From Lachnospiraceae bacterium (lineage in GTDB: Bacteria; Bacillota; Clostridia; Lachnospirales; Lachnospiraceae), in NCBI GenBank assembly GCA_031280955.1, contig JAITGA010000016.1:62001-126000 (forward strand): a stretch of DNA of 64,000 bases, read 5' to 3'. The stretch's first letter is position 1. Every line of letters begins with the position of its first letter. Below the pieces are notes generated by a model. It had not been told where the DNA came from and searched no databases. It saw nothing but the letters and a program-made list of their open reading frames with translations. A program made the translations under genes and the position numbers. Positions 47,591 through 57,645 of the stretch are shown piece after piece.

Positions 47591-47832
47591 GTGATGTTAA
47601 TAATAATGTTGTAGAAGTTTGCATAGAATCCATAGCGGCACAGGTCGCCGATGCCTATGCCGAAAAACAGAAAATCTCTGTGACCGATGCCATGCGTATG
47701 TTCATGACAACTAAAACTTACGAACTACTGACTAACCCGAAATCATATCTTTATCTTGAAGCAGCTCCTTATGTTGAAGATATGCTGAACGCGGAATTAT
47801 CCGGCGATTGGGAAAGCTGGATGGAGGTGTAG
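47587..47832 (+). CDS. Small helical protein of the DUF3990 operon
   Basis: The ATG at 47587 has GAGGAGG 9 nt upstream and overlaps the DUF3990 stop. The 81-residue protein is helical and acidic, with words VTDAMRMFMTTKTYELL and SYLYLEAAPYVEDML. I recall similar small proteins next to DUF3990 and DUF3791 genes but cannot name the family. An antitoxin or immunity role is likely from position. Confidence 0.65.
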   Translation: MSDVNNNVVEVCIESIAAQVADAYAEKQKISVTDAMRMFMTTKTYELLTNPKSYLYLEAAPYVEDMLNAELSGDWESWMEV

Positions 47833-47834
47833 AA

Positions 47835-48077
47835 ATGGAAATGAGGAAATTTAATGATGTCGCCTATTTTCAAGTAGGCATTGCGCGAAAATATATGCGG
47901 CGGCACAATCTGACGCCTTTGCAATTTGTTGAGAGGGATAAGCAGTATCGTATCCTGCATTTTCTCGAAATCGGATATGAGCCGTTCCATCTTACCGGGG
48001 ACGAAGGAGTTCTTGATGAGCTTGATGAAATCGTAGCCGAACAGCAAACCGCTTCGTCTGAAGGAGTACGCCTATAG
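47835..48077 (+). CDS. DUF3791-like small protein
   Basis: The ATG at 47835 has GGAGG 7 nt upstream and starts 2 nt after the previous stop. The 80-residue sequence (RRHNLTPLQFVERD, then YEPFHLTGDEGVLDEL) follows the DUF3791 pattern of a helix, a short hydrophobic motif and a His-Leu-Thr-Gly turn. It closes the three-gene operon and would be an antitoxin candidate. Confidence 0.7.
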   Translation: MEMRKFNDVAYFQVGIARKYMRRHNLTPLQFVERDKQYRILHFLEIGYEPFHLTGDEGVLDELDEIVAEQQTASSEGVRL

Positions 48078-48193
48078 CGTATTTACGCCAACTGCATAAT
48101 ATACCGATATAGTCGCAAGCAAGAGGTGATGCGTGCATATCATAAATATTCCCACCTCACTTGAACTTGCTGGTTGATAAACCCCAAGCCCCC

Positions 48194-48223
48194 AGAGGTA
48201 GAACGCCTGTGCGTTCTACCTCT
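48194..48223. repeat. Perfect 13-bp hairpin in the 845-bp gap after the DUF3791 gene
   Basis: Arms 48194-48206 and 48211-48223 are fully complementary with a CTGT loop. It lies about 115 nt after the operon and lacks a T-run on either strand. It may be a factor-dependent terminator, a processing site or a mobile hairpin. The rest of the gap (48078-48922) holds the two promoters, the tandem repeat and the possible small reading frame listed separately; no other gene is supported. Confidence 0.55.
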
Positions 48224-48347
48224 AAGTAGCCTGTTGGCGTCTCCTTAATCAATGTTTCCATACTAAGCTAACAAGTATAACGTATACGCTCGATGTCGGA
48301 AAAGAGAGTGTGTTTAGAGTGTGCGTTTTGCGTTTTACGAAAACTCT

Positions 48348-48376
48348 TTGACCTACTCAAAGAAAGATGTTATATT
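48348..48376 (+). promoter_or_regulatory. Promoter-like sequence with no gene downstream
   Basis: TTGACC (48348-48353), 17 nt, TATATT (48371-48376). The next supported gene starts 547 nt later and has its own promoter. Transcription from here would give a non-coding RNA or a remnant message. Confidence 0.4.
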
Positions 48377-48598
48377 ATCGAGTATCATGTTTATACGTTT
48401 TTCAGGACGTGACGCTTGAGCAGAAAACATATCAACGCTTTATTTTGCCATACACAGCTTAATCATTTCAATCCGTGCCAGAAACCCTGAGTCATAACTG
48501 CTTCTTACACACTTTGTAGCATAATCTTATAAACAAAAGATTAGATTGGAATAATCGAAGGCATACTTGTTTTCATCAATCGCAAAAAACGCGTGAAC

Positions 48599-48664
48599 TT
48601 ATAAAAATGTATATGAATGCAGTAAATAATGATTAAGACCCAAAATTAAACTTACACTCCTCAT
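48599..48664 (-). other. Possible 21-codon reading frame with a strong ribosome binding site
   Basis: On the minus strand GGAGG lies 6 nt before an ATG followed by 20 further codons and TAA. The predicted peptide is hydrophobic (MRSVSLILGLNHYLLH, then SYTFL). No homologue is known to me. It may be chance in an AT-rich gap. Confidence 0.2.
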
Positions 48665-48743
48665 TGTATTCCTCCATTACCAGTATATAGTTAATAACTT
48701 AACGTTTTCATATCTAGTGGTTTAGAATATTTGATGTATAGAT

Positions 48744-48770
48744 AGATAACATAGATAACATAGATAACAT
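48744..48770. repeat. Three tandem 9-bp repeats
   Basis: AGATAACAT is present three times in a row with partial units on both sides. It looks like a short slippage-prone repeat about 90 nt upstream of the promoter for the aldo/keto reductase gene. Confidence 0.6.
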
Positions 48771-48860
48771 AGACAAATAATGGTGTCTGACAAATAATCG
48801 TAGAAAAACCGTTAAAGCCCGGTGAAGTAGTGAAGCGGCATGGTGAAGCCAATAATTTCA

Positions 48861-48889
48861 TTGTCTTTTTCCGACAAATACAGTATGAT
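48861..48889 (+). promoter_or_regulatory. Promoter of the aldo/keto reductase gene
   Basis: TTGTCT (48861-48866), 17 nt, TATGAT (48884-48889). The start would be near 48896, giving a leader of about 27 nt that contains the GAGGAGG site. TTGTC and GACAA form an inverted pair across the -35. Confidence 0.7.
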
Positions 48890-48922
48890 AGAGCCGAACA
48901 CATTTCCTAGAGGAGGATTTCC

Positions 48923-50020
48923 ATGATTTACAAAAACTACGGTAATACTGACATGAAAGTATCGGCAATCGGTTTCGGGGCAATGCGCTATGATGATAGT
49001 GATGTACGTGCCGGAAACTATGAAAAATGTGCAGAAGTAGCTCTATATGCACATCAGCAGGGTATCAATTATTTTGATACTGCCCCGCATTATTGCATGG
49101 ATAAAAGCGAAGCCATTACCGGTATCGCTTTGAAGCAATTACCACGGGAGAGCTTTTTCGTTTCCACCAAAGCCAACTTCGGGACTTTGTTGGGTGATGG
49201 CAAACCGACCAAGGACAATTTCCGCCGTCGCTTGGAGACATCATTAACACGGCTGGGGACTGATTATATCGACTTTTATCATTTGTGGTGCATCAAGAAT
49301 CTGGATGAGTTTGGCAAGCTTTATGAACAGACTTATGCTTTTTATGAAGAAGCAATGAAAGAGGGCTTGATTCGCAACATCGTTTTTTCTTCACACATGC
49401 CCGGGGAGCAACTGGAGACGGTAATTAACGCTCATAACTTCCGGGGGATGCTTATCGGCTACAATGCCCTCAATTATCGCTTCCGTCAGTCGGGAATCGC
49501 TGCTGCATACGAAAAGGGGATGGGTATTGTCGTCATGAATCCGCTGGGCGGCGGTTTAATTGCCCGTAATGCTGACCGTTTTGCTTACTTGAGCGCAGGA
49601 AGTGAGCTGACTGTTCCGCAAGCGGCACTTCGTTTCGTTGCTTCACATCGGGAAATTTCGGTCACTCTGGCAGGATTTACAACGAAAGCCCAAGTCGATG
49701 ATGGCATTATCGCTGTCCGTGATTTGGTGGAAAAACCAGCGGCGGTGATTTGCGATGAACAACCAAGCACAGGCGAGAGTATCAATGATATGTGTACGGG
49801 CTGTGGTTATTGTGATTCATGTCCTGTTGGTATCCAAATACCCAAGTTTATGGATGCTTATAATATGGTGCTCTTGGGTGATAGCTTTCAAAATCGCTTG
49901 GCATGGCACTGGGATGTGACTGCCGATGAAGCAGGAGAATGTACCGGCTGTGGTCATTGCGAGGGTCTTTGTACCCAACATTTACCGATTAAAGAACGGC
50001 TTGCACATATCGCCGGATAA
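48923..50020 (+). CDS. Aldo/keto reductase with two C-terminal ferredoxin-like cysteine motifs
   Basis: GAGGAGG lies 6 nt before the ATG. The 365-residue protein has the AKR barrel with Asp52, Tyr57 (FDTAPHY) and Lys83, and the YHLW histidine. The C-terminal 80 residues carry CTGCGYCDSC followed by P (about 287) and CTGCGHCEGLC (about 335), which fit two [4Fe-4S] clusters. This fused type is common in anaerobes; the redox partner and substrate are unknown. Its position before mannan genes may be incidental. Confidence 0.88.
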   Translation: MIYKNYGNTDMKVSAIGFGAMRYDDSDVRAGNYEKCAEVALYAHQQGINYFDTAPHYCMDKSEAITGIALKQLPRESFFVSTKANFGTLLGDGKPTKDNFRRRLETSLTRLGTDYIDFYHLWCIKNLDEFGKLYEQTYAFYEEAMKEGLIRNIVFSSHMPGEQLETVINAHNFRGMLIGYNALNYRFRQSGIAAAYEKGMGIVVMNPLGGGLIARNADRFAYLSAGSELTVPQAALRFVASHREISVTLAGFTTKAQVDDGIIAVRDLVEKPAAVICDEQPSTGESINDMCTGCGYCDSCPVGIQIPKFMDAYNMVLLGDSFQNRLAWHWDVTADEAGECTGCGHCEGLCTQHLPIKERLAHIAG

Positions 50021-50092
50021 TGAGCTGTTGATGATATTGATGGGAAAGGATGAGTATTTCATTCCTTATAAATCCTGCATGGGGGTATAATT

Positions 50093-51319
50093 ATGATAAA
50101 AAAAGAAATGTTAAATCACCTTACCGACGTAATCATTCCTTTTTGGAAAGGCTTGCGTGATGAACTAAATGGTGGTTATCTGGGCTATGTGGGGTATGAT
50201 TTGAAAGTCGATGAAAAGGCGGGAAAGGGCTGTATCCTTAATAGTCGTATTCTCTGGTTTTTTGCCAATGCCTATACCCTCAACAAGAGCCTGGCGACGT
50301 ACAATAATTTGGACATGGAAATAGAGGTAGATGAAGCTTTACTCGAACACGCCACCCATGCTTATAACTTCATGCGTGAGAATTTTCTCGATAACAAATA
50401 TGGGGGATTGTTTTGGTCTACCCTTGCCAACGGTGTGCCTGATGACACCACCAAGCATACCTACAATCAAGCGTTTGCGATTTATGCTCTTGCTTCTTAC
50501 TATGAGGCAGCAGGTGATGAAGAAGCACTCCAGTTGGCTCTGGAACTCTTTACCCTTATCGAAACGAAATGTGTGGATAACATTGGCTACAAAGAGGCGT
50601 TTGATGAGCAGTTTCTGGAAATAAGCAATGAAAAGTTGTCAGAAAACAGCATTATCGCCAATCGGACGATGAATACCCTGCTTCATCTAATCGAGGCTTA
50701 CACCGAACTTTATCGGGTGGCAACGGCGATTGACGCAAGGAAACGCAAGGAAATCCAGTTCAAGTTGGAGCTAATGCTCAGTACGGTTGCTGAAAAGATA
50801 TATAATCCGGAGCTGCGGCGGCAGGAGGTTTTCTTTGATAATGAGATGAACTCAATTATTGACTTACATTCATATGGACATGACATTGAGGCGGCGTGGC
50901 TCATCGACAGGGCAGTCGAGGTCATGGGGAATCGTTCTTACTTTATCCGCATGACACCAATCACTGCCAATTTGACCGATGAGATATATAAGGTAGCTTA
51001 CAACGGTCACTCACTTGCATATGAAAGCGAGCGAGCGGAAGTAAATGAGAGTCGGGTGTGGTGGGTGCAAGCGGAAGCGGTGACGGGTTTTTACCATGCT
51101 TACAAACGCGAGCCAAAGCGAGAGGAATATCTGGAAGCAGCAGTACAGATTTGGGAGTTTATCAAGGAATATATGATTGATTCCCGCCCTGATTCGGAGT
51201 GGTTCAGCGAGGTGGACAAGGATGGCTACCCTGATACAAGCCTCCCGATGGCTGACCCGTGGAAATGCCCTTATCACAACGGCAGGATGTGTTTTGAAAT
51301 CATCAAGATGGAAGTGTAA
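50093..51319 (+). CDS. Cellobiose 2-epimerase (AGE superfamily)
   Basis: GGGGG lies about 7 nt before the ATG. The 408-residue protein has the alpha6/alpha6 barrel fold pattern with [11 protein letters not shown] containing Arg52 and [10 protein letters not shown] containing His263, Glu266 and Trp269, which line up by spacing with catalytic residues of Ruminococcus albus cellobiose 2-epimerase as I recall them. It would convert beta-1,4-mannobiose to mannosyl-glucose. The next gene encodes the phosphorylase that uses this product. Confidence 0.9.
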   Translation: MIKKEMLNHLTDVIIPFWKGLRDELNGGYLGYVGYDLKVDEKAGKGCILNSRILWFFANAYTLNKSLATYNNLDMEIEVDEALLEHATHAYNFMRENFLDNKYGGLFWSTLANGVPDDTTKHTYNQAFAIYALASYYEAAGDEEALQLALELFTLIETKCVDNIGYKEAFDEQFLEISNEKLSENSIIANRTMNTLLHLIEAYTELYRVATAIDARKRKEIQFKLELMLSTVAEKIYNPELRRQEVFFDNEMNSIIDLHSYGHDIEAAWLIDRAVEVMGNRSYFIRMTPITANLTDEIYKVAYNGHSLAYESERAEVNESRVWWVQAEAVTGFYHAYKREPKREEYLEAAVQIWEFIKEYMIDSRPDSEWFSEVDKDGYPDTSLPMADPWKCPYHNGRMCFEIIKMEV

Positions 51320-51333
51320 GTGGAGGGAGTCAT

Positions 51334-52515
51334 ATGTTTCATCCGAATTACTATATTGAACAGGCACGGCTTGATACCCTGCTTGCCCGCAAGAATGAAA
51401 AGACGGATTTCTACAACGGTATCTTTTCCCGATATCGTGACCCGGTATTGACCCGTGACCATATCCCTTTGACGTGGAAGTATGACCTCAATCCCTGCAC
51501 GAACCCTCATTTCATGGAACGTCTGGGGGTAGGGGTGGTGATGAACTCGGGAGCAATTGAGATTGGGGGCAAGTTTCATCTGGTTGCCCGTGTGGAGGGA
51601 CATGACCGCAAATCATTTTTTGCCGTGGCGGAAAGCGACAGCGGGATTGACGGCTTTAGGTTTTGGGATTATCCGGTCAGACTGCCGGATACTTGTCCGG
51701 AGGAAGTCAATGTCTATGATATGCGTCTGACCCATCATGAGGATGGACATATATACGGGGTTTTTTGTTCAGAGAGTAAAGATACTGCGAGCAATGACCT
51801 TTCGGCGGCGGTTGCCGCTGCCGGAATCGTCCGTACCCGTGATTTGAAGGAGTGGGAACGTCTGCCGAACCTAAAGACGCTTCGTTCGCCACAGCAACGA
51901 AATGTCGTCTTGCATCCGGAGTTTGTTGAGGGGAAATATGCTTTCTATACTCGTCCGATGGATGATTTCATCGAAACCGGGTCGGGTGGGGGCATTGGTT
52001 TTGGGTTGTGCGATGATATCGAAAGAGCTGTTATTGATGAAGAAAAAATCACAAGTGCCCGTCGTTACCACACTATCACCGAAGCAAAAAACGGTGCCGG
52101 TGCAGCACCAATCAAGACAACAGCGGGTTGGCTCCACATTGCCCACGGTGTCCGCAACACAGCGGCGGGACTTAGGTATGTCCTTTACGCCTTTTTGACT
52201 GACCTTGATAATCCGGCGAAGGTAATTGCTGAACCGTCAGGCTTTTTACTCGCTCCCCTAGGGCGTGAGCGTGTGGGCGATGTCAGCAATGTAGTCTTTT
52301 CCAATGGAGCGATTGCTCGTGCGAATGGAGACGTGTTCCTCTATTATGCCGCCAGTGATACCCGCCTTCATGTTGCCACGACGACGATTGACCGCCTGCT
52401 TGACTACACGATAAACACTCCCGCCGACCCTTTGCGTTCGGTGGAATGTGTTATGACACGGTGTCAGATGATAGAACGAAACCTTGCTTATCTTAAAGAA
52501 TGCGGGAGCGTTTAG
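51334..52515 (+). CDS. GH130 4-O-beta-D-mannosyl-D-glucose phosphorylase
   Basis: GGAGGGAG precedes the ATG. The protein belongs to GH130: [33 protein letters not shown] and [16 protein letters not shown] are typical of the mannosylglucose phosphorylase branch. It cleaves mannosyl-glucose with phosphate to mannose 1-phosphate and glucose. It follows the epimerase gene by 14 nt, so the two form the established mannobiose catabolic pair. Confidence 0.92.
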   Translation: MFHPNYYIEQARLDTLLARKNEKTDFYNGIFSRYRDPVLTRDHIPLTWKYDLNPCTNPHFMERLGVGVVMNSGAIEIGGKFHLVARVEGHDRKSFFAVAESDSGIDGFRFWDYPVRLPDTCPEEVNVYDMRLTHHEDGHIYGVFCSESKDTASNDLSAAVAAAGIVRTRDLKEWERLPNLKTLRSPQQRNVVLHPEFVEGKYAFYTRPMDDFIETGSGGGIGFGLCDDIERAVIDEEKITSARRYHTITEAKNGAGAAPIKTTAGWLHIAHGVRNTAAGLRYVLYAFLTDLDNPAKVIAEPSGFLLAPLGRERVGDVSNVVFSNGAIARANGDVFLYYAASDTRLHVATTTIDRLLDYTINTPADPLRSVECVMTRCQMIERNLAYLKECGSV

Positions 52516-52578
52516 TTACAGAAAATATACACGACCTTAATTAAGTATACACCGTGAAAGTGAAGCGTATAATTGCCC

Positions 52579-53532
52579 ATGAACATCCCGAAGCCAGCGA
52601 CCGAAGAAATAATCTTAGAAGATATAGTCTTCTTCGAACCCGAAATCAAGAACTTGATCTGGGGTGATGAGTATTGGACGATTTCCGCTCATGACCACGG
52701 TGATGTGACGGTCAAAGAGGGACGTTTCAAGGGACTTACGCTGTCGCAACTTTGGATTAAGCATCCGGAGTTGTTCGGTGCGGCAGCTGTAGGCGACCGT
52801 TTCCCGCTTCTGGTGAAAATCATCGCTACTCGTGAGGATTTGAGCATTCAGGTTCATCCTGATGATGATTACGCCGCCATCCATGAAAACGGCTCTCTAG
52901 GCAAAACCGAATGTTGGTATATCCTTGATTGTGAAGATGAATCGAGATTGGTGTTTGGACATAATGCCAAAAACCGTGACGAGCTGGAGACATTGATAGC
53001 GAATAATCGTTATGATGAGCTTTTGTGCGAGATACCGATCAAAAATGGTGATTTTATCCAAATGAATCCCGGCACTGTTCATGCTATCAAGGGTGGGATT
53101 CGTCTTCTTGAGATTCAACAATCGAGCGATATTACCTATCGTCTTTATGATTATAACAGGACGACCGATGGTTTGCCTCGTCCGCTTCATGTCCGCCAAG
53201 CTCTTGATGTAATCAAATGTCCTGCTCCATCTGCCGCAGACAGTGTCATTCCTGCCACTTCCTCAGAGGAAAATGAAGTGCGTGAGCTAGAGCGTTGTGA
53301 CTATTATGTGATTAGCACCCTCGATGTCAAGGGGACTTTTTCACTCACTCAGGATTTTCCGTTTTTGATAATATGTGTCATCGAGGGGGAAGGATATATC
53401 GGCGAACAGTCACTTAGGGTAGATGATCATATCCTTTTGCCGAACGGATACAGCACATCCGGTAACGGCGGTGAGATTAGATTGAGCGGGGAAATGCGGT
53501 TGATTCTTGCCACAGTACCTAGCGGGGTTTAA
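52579..53532 (+). CDS. manA: Mannose-6-phosphate isomerase, class I
   Basis: The ATG at 52579 is the best start, though no ribosome binding site is present. Zinc ligands typical of ManA are visible: Gln91 and His93 in IQVHPDD, Glu111 in KTECWY, and His168 in GTVHAI. The 317-residue length equals the short Bacillus-type enzyme. It interconverts mannose 6-phosphate and fructose 6-phosphate, finishing mannan use or supplying GDP-mannose. A TATAAT at 52568-52573, six nt before the ATG, suggests a leaderless transcript. Confidence 0.92.
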   Translation: MNIPKPATEEIILEDIVFFEPEIKNLIWGDEYWTISAHDHGDVTVKEGRFKGLTLSQLWIKHPELFGAAAVGDRFPLLVKIIATREDLSIQVHPDDDYAAIHENGSLGKTECWYILDCEDESRLVFGHNAKNRDELETLIANNRYDELLCEIPIKNGDFIQMNPGTVHAIKGGIRLLEIQQSSDITYRLYDYNRTTDGLPRPLHVRQALDVIKCPAPSAADSVIPATSSEENEVRELERCDYYVISTLDVKGTFSLTQDFPFLIICVIEGEGYIGEQSLRVDDHILLPNGYSTSGNGGEIRLSGEMRLILATVPSGV

Positions 53533-53582
53533 TCGTCATTCTGGGTTTAATAGCAGCTTCTAACGATAAAGAGGGCATCAAA

Positions 53583-54773
53583 ATGGAAAAACCGGCGATA
53601 TACGGCGGGATACCGATTCGAGAAAAAAAACTATATTACGGACGGCAGTATATTGATGAAGCTGATATCGAGGCGGTTACAACAGTTTTGCGAAGTGATT
53701 GGCTGACATGCGGGCCGCAAATCGCCGCCCTTGAAGACAAGCTTTGTCATATGACGGGAGCGAAGTATGCCATCTCATGCGCCAATGGTACGGCGGCTCT
53801 GCACATTGCTTGCCTAGCAGCAGGAGTGGAGATAGGCGATGAAGTCATCACTTCCCCTTTAACCTTTGCCGCTTCAGCGAATTGCGCCTTATATTGCGGA
53901 GCAACTCCGATATTTGCCGATATTGACATGGGAACACTGGCGATTGACCCAGAGGCGGTGCGAGCGGCGATAACCACGAAGACGAAAGCAGTGATTGCCG
54001 TTGACTACGCCGGTCAATCGGCGGCGATGGATGAACTGGTGTCTATTTGCCAACAACACGGACTAATCCTGATTAGCGATGCCGCTCATTCTATCGGCAC
54101 GAAATATAAAGGGAAAGCCGTAGGTTCAATTGCCGACATGACGACTTTTAGTTTTCATCCGGTCAAAAGCGTTACTTGTGGTGAGGGGGGTGCGGTACTT
54201 ACGAATGACGAGGACTATTATCGCCGCTTACGCTTGTTCCGTGAACATGGGATTACCAGAAAGGCAGAGCTGTTTGAGAAGCCGTCAACAGAGTCATGGT
54301 ATTACGAGCAGATAGTCCTGGGGTATAATTACCGCTTGACTGATATTCAAGCTGTTTTGCTTTCCAGTCAACTGGACAAGCTGGAGATGTTCAGCAACCG
54401 CCGCAAAGAAATAATTACCCGCTATCGTGAGGCGTTTCGAGCGATATCCGGAATCACGATGCAAGAGGAAATCGCCGAATCGGAAACGACGAGCCATTTA
54501 TTTGTGATTCGCATTGATAGTGAGGCACTACGAATAGGACGTGATGAGTTCATCAGGGCAATGGCAGTAGAAAACATTATTTGCAATCTCCATTACATCC
54601 CGGTATATCATCATCCCTACTATCAGAATTTGGGATATCAGTATGGTTTGTGTCCGAATGTAGAGCGGGTTTTCACAGAGCTTGTCACTTTGCCGCTTCA
54701 TTATGGGATGAGTGACGAAGATACAGAAGATGTAATTCACGCAGTTGAAAAGATTGTAAGGTATCATTCATGA
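53583..54773 (+). CDS. pseC: UDP-4-amino-4,6-dideoxy-L-AltNAc transaminase (PseC)
   Basis: GAGGG lies 8 nt before the ATG. The 396-residue DegT-family aminotransferase has the PLP lysine Lys195 in FSFHPVKS and the PseC-like start YGRQYIDEADIEAV with DWLTCGP. It makes the second step of CMP-pseudaminic acid synthesis. The following genes are pseF, pseI and pseG, which supports the assignment. The partner dehydratase PseB is not in the window. Confidence 0.92.
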   Translation: MEKPAIYGGIPIREKKLYYGRQYIDEADIEAVTTVLRSDWLTCGPQIAALEDKLCHMTGAKYAISCANGTAALHIACLAAGVEIGDEVITSPLTFAASANCALYCGATPIFADIDMGTLAIDPEAVRAAITTKTKAVIAVDYAGQSAAMDELVSICQQHGLILISDAAHSIGTKYKGKAVGSIADMTTFSFHPVKSVTCGEGGAVLTNDEDYYRRLRLFREHGITRKAELFEKPSTESWYYEQIVLGYNYRLTDIQAVLLSSQLDKLEMFSNRRKEIITRYREAFRAISGITMQEEIAESETTSHLFVIRIDSEALRIGRDEFIRAMAVENIICNLHYIPVYHHPYYQNLGYQYGLCPNVERVFTELVTLPLHYGMSDEDTEDVIHAVEKIVRYHS

Positions 54774-55792
54774 CCCTATCCATCATCGTACCAATCTACA
54801 ACATGGCTACCGATGGCAAACTGGCATATTGCCTTGATTCTTTGCTCAATCAAACCATCGAAGACTACGAAATCATTGCCGTTGACGATTGTTCTACTGA
54901 TGGTATGACCCCTGAGGTGATTGCGGATTATTGCGAGCGTTATCCGAAAAAGATTACCGCAATTTACTCATCAGTCAACAAGCGTCAAGGCGGGGCAAAG
55001 AATATAGGATTGGCAGTCGCCAAAGGTGAATGGATAAGTTTTATAGACGCCGATGATTGGGTTACGCCTGATTATTATGAACGATTACTATATGAAGCCG
55101 ACCAAATTGGTGCAGATATGGCAGGCTGTGACTATAGTTTTGTTGAGTGCCATACGATGGAGACAGGACGGATAGCCGCATCCAATCGTATCGAGCAAGC
55201 GGGAGTGCTTGATCAAGCGAAGTATCGCTCCTTGATACTTGATGGCGGTTCACTGGCGATGAAAATATATCGCCGTCATATCATATACGACTATCCCAAT
55301 CGTTTTCCCGAGAAGATATCATATGAGGACAATGCCATCGGCGTATCATGGATGCTTCGTGCGAAGTGTTTTGCATATCTGCCGGAGCCGCTCTATTATT
55401 ATTATCAACACCCTGTTTCCACCACTCATATCTTCACCGAAGCCCGTTGTCGTGACCGATTGACAGCGGCGCGGATTTTAATTGATGAAGCCCGGGAGTA
55501 TGGTTATTATGACGAATATCTGAAGGAGCTGGAGTATCGGTTTACCGAGCTTTTTTACATCAATACACTTTTTACTTATATGCGGGTAAAACGCCCCCGA
55601 CTTCGTTTTGTAAAGGAACTGGGACGGGAAATGCGTGTATATTTTCCCCGGTTTACAAACAATCCCTATTATAACGAACGCCAAAATGCGGAAAACAAAA
55701 AACTAATCAACATCCAGCTTACCTCATCGCTTTGCTTTATGGTATACTTCAAGATATTATGGGGTTATCGCAAACTGAGGGAAAAGCGATAG
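54770..55792 (+). CDS. GT2 family glycosyltransferase
   Basis: It starts at the ATGA overlap with pseC. The 340-residue protein has the GT-A fold start SIIVPIYNM, VDDCSTDG and the FIDADDW motif for the metal-nucleotide sugar. It ends with a basic tail. It probably adds a sugar to a surface glycan carrying pseudaminic acid; donor and acceptor are unknown. A gap of 102 nt follows. Confidence 0.88.
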   Translation: MTLSIIVPIYNMATDGKLAYCLDSLLNQTIEDYEIIAVDDCSTDGMTPEVIADYCERYPKKITAIYSSVNKRQGGAKNIGLAVAKGEWISFIDADDWVTPDYYERLLYEADQIGADMAGCDYSFVECHTMETGRIAASNRIEQAGVLDQAKYRSLILDGGSLAMKIYRRHIIYDYPNRFPEKISYEDNAIGVSWMLRAKCFAYLPEPLYYYYQHPVSTTHIFTEARCRDRLTAARILIDEAREYGYYDEYLKELEYRFTELFYINTLFTYMRVKRPRLRFVKELGREMRVYFPRFTNNPYYNERQNAENKKLINIQLTSSLCFMVYFKILWGYRKLREKR

Positions 55793-55894
55793 AAAGAAGC
55801 AGTATCATTCATGAAATAAGGATTTAGGAGAACAGGTTATCACTATATTGTTTGAACTTGACTAGTGAAGTTATCTTTAATGCAGAGGCTGATT

Positions 55895-56587
55895 ATGGAG
55901 TTAAAAAAAGGTGCTGTTGCCATTATTACTGCCAGAGGTGGCAGTAAGCGTATCCCGCGCAAGAATATCAAGCTGTTTTGCGGACAGCCGATTATTGCTT
56001 ATCCGATTAGAGCGGCAATCGAGTCGGGCTGTTTCGATACGGTGATGGTTTCAACTGAAGATGAAGAAATAGCGGCAATTGCCCGTGAATATGGGGCAGA
56101 GATTCCTTTCATGCGCTCAATGGCGACGGCGGGGGACATGGTGACGACTGATGATGTTTTGCGGGAAGTCCTGATGGAGTACCGACAACGTGGTGAGGAG
56201 TATGAACAGTTTTGCTGTATTTATCCGACCAGTCCGCTGCTTGATGCAAAGAGATTGCAAACAGCAATGAAGATGCTTGCCAAACGAGAATGTGATGGGG
56301 TCATCCCGATTGTTGCTTTCCCCAGTCCGCCGCAACGTGGCATCGTTATCAAGGCGGGGATGGCTTGCCGTCAATATCCCGTTTATCAAGATGCCCGCTC
56401 TCAGGATTTGGAAACGATTTATCGGGATAGCGGTCAGTTTTATGCTTGTCGGACAGATGCGTTTTTTGCTGCGGGAACATTGATGGTCGAAAAACTACAC
56501 CCTTTGATTCTATCAGAGATGGAAACACAAGATATCGATACTGATGAGGATTGGTGGTTGGCAGAACTCAAATGGAGGAACAGATGA
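55895..56587 (+). CDS. pseF: CMP-pseudaminic acid cytidylyltransferase (PseF)
   Basis: The ATG at 55895 has AGAGG upstream and gives the normal start for the family; an ATG at 55865 is weaker. ITARGGSKRIPRKNIK is the CTP-binding start shared by CMP-sialate and pseudaminate synthetases, and the 230-residue length fits. Its stop overlaps the start of pseI (ATGA). Confidence 0.92.
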   Translation: MELKKGAVAIITARGGSKRIPRKNIKLFCGQPIIAYPIRAAIESGCFDTVMVSTEDEEIAAIAREYGAEIPFMRSMATAGDMVTTDDVLREVLMEYRQRGEEYEQFCCIYPTSPLLDAKRLQTAMKMLAKRECDGVIPIVAFPSPPQRGIVIKAGMACRQYPVYQDARSQDLETIYRDSGQFYACRTDAFFAAGTLMVEKLHPLILSEMETQDIDTDEDWWLAELKWRNR

Positions 56588-57645
56588 ACAAGGTAATCAA
56601 CATTGCCGGGCGGGAAATCAGCAATGATTCTCCGGTCTTCATCATTGCTGAGATGTCAGGGAATCATAACGGTGACATAGGCAGGGCGATAGAAATCATC
56701 CATGCTGCCAAAGAGGCGGGTGCGGATGCCGTGAAGCTGCAAACCTATACCCCGGATACGATTACCCTTGATTGTGATAATGAATATTTTCAACTAAATC
56801 GCGGAACTCTTTGGGATGGGATGACGCTTCATGCCTTGTATCAGACAGCGTACACACCATGGGATTGGCAGCCAAGACTCATGGAGGCGGCGAAAAAGTG
56901 CGGGTTGATATGTTTTTCGACTCCTTTTGACTTTACTGCCGTTGATTTCATGGCAGAAATGGATATGCCGGCATACAAGATTGCCTCATATGAAATTGCC
57001 GATATACCGTTGATAAAGAAAGCAGCTTCACAGGGGAAGCCGCTCATCATTGCCACTGGAATAGCTTACCCTGACGATATCAATAGAGCCCTTTTGGCCT
57101 GTCGTGACGTAGGCAATGAAGATGTGGTTTTGCTCAAATGTGTTTCTTCATATCCAACATCATTTGCCGATGCCCATTTGCGGAACATTCCCATAATGGC
57201 AGCAGACTATGATTGCTTGACGGGTCTGTCTGATCACACTCTCGGCGGGACGACAGCCCTCGGTGCGGTAGCCCTTGGTGCGGTGATGATAGAAAAGCAT
57301 TTGACATTGCGGCGCAGCGATGGCGGTCCTGATGCGGCATTTTCGCTTGAACCGGAGGAACTGGCGGACATGGTCAGGCAAATTCGTGATTTGGAAGTGG
57401 CACTTGGCAGCAGGAAATATACGTTGACTGCCACGCAAATAAAAGAGCGTGAGGGGGGGCGTTCACTTTTCGCCGTCCGTGATATAGCGACGGGGGAAAG
57501 ACTTACGGCGGATAACATCCGCTCTATCCGCCCTGCCGCCGGTCTGCCGCCGTGTTACTACGATGAAGTCATGGGAAAAGTAGCAACACGAGCTATTTCT
57601 CGGGGAACGCCGTTACAGGCAGAGATGTATAGAGAGCAAAAATGA
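56584..57645 (+). CDS. pseI: Pseudaminic acid synthase (PseI)
   Basis: The ATG at 56584 has GGAGG 5 nt upstream and overlaps the pseF stop; an ATG at 56551 lies inside pseF. The 353-residue protein is a NeuB-family barrel (EMSGNHNGD, KLQTYTPDTI) with a C-terminal SAF domain (SLFAVRDIATGE to the end). It condenses phosphoenolpyruvate with the 6-deoxy-AltdiNAc sugar. Its stop overlaps pseG. Confidence 0.94.
   Translation: MNKVINIAGREISNDSPVFIIAEMSGNHNGDIGRAIEIIHAAKEAGADAVKLQTYTPDTITLDCDNEYFQLNRGTLWDGMTLHALYQTAYTPWDWQPRLMEAAKKCGLICFSTPFDFTAVDFMAEMDMPAYKIASYEIADIPLIKKAASQGKPLIIATGIAYPDDINRALLACRDVGNEDVVLLKCVSSYPTSFADAHLRNIPIMAADYDCLTGLSDHTLGGTTALGAVALGAVMIEKHLTLRRSDGGPDAAFSLEPEELADMVRQIRDLEVALGSRKYTLTATQIKEREGGRSLFAVRDIATGERLTADNIRSIRPAAGLPPCYYDEVMGKVATRAISRGTPLQAEMYREQK

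Noticed and set aside
48194..48223. Possible CRISPR-like or IS end from the perfect hairpin
   Set aside because: Only one copy of the palindrome was seen in the window, with no spacer pattern and no transposase nearby.
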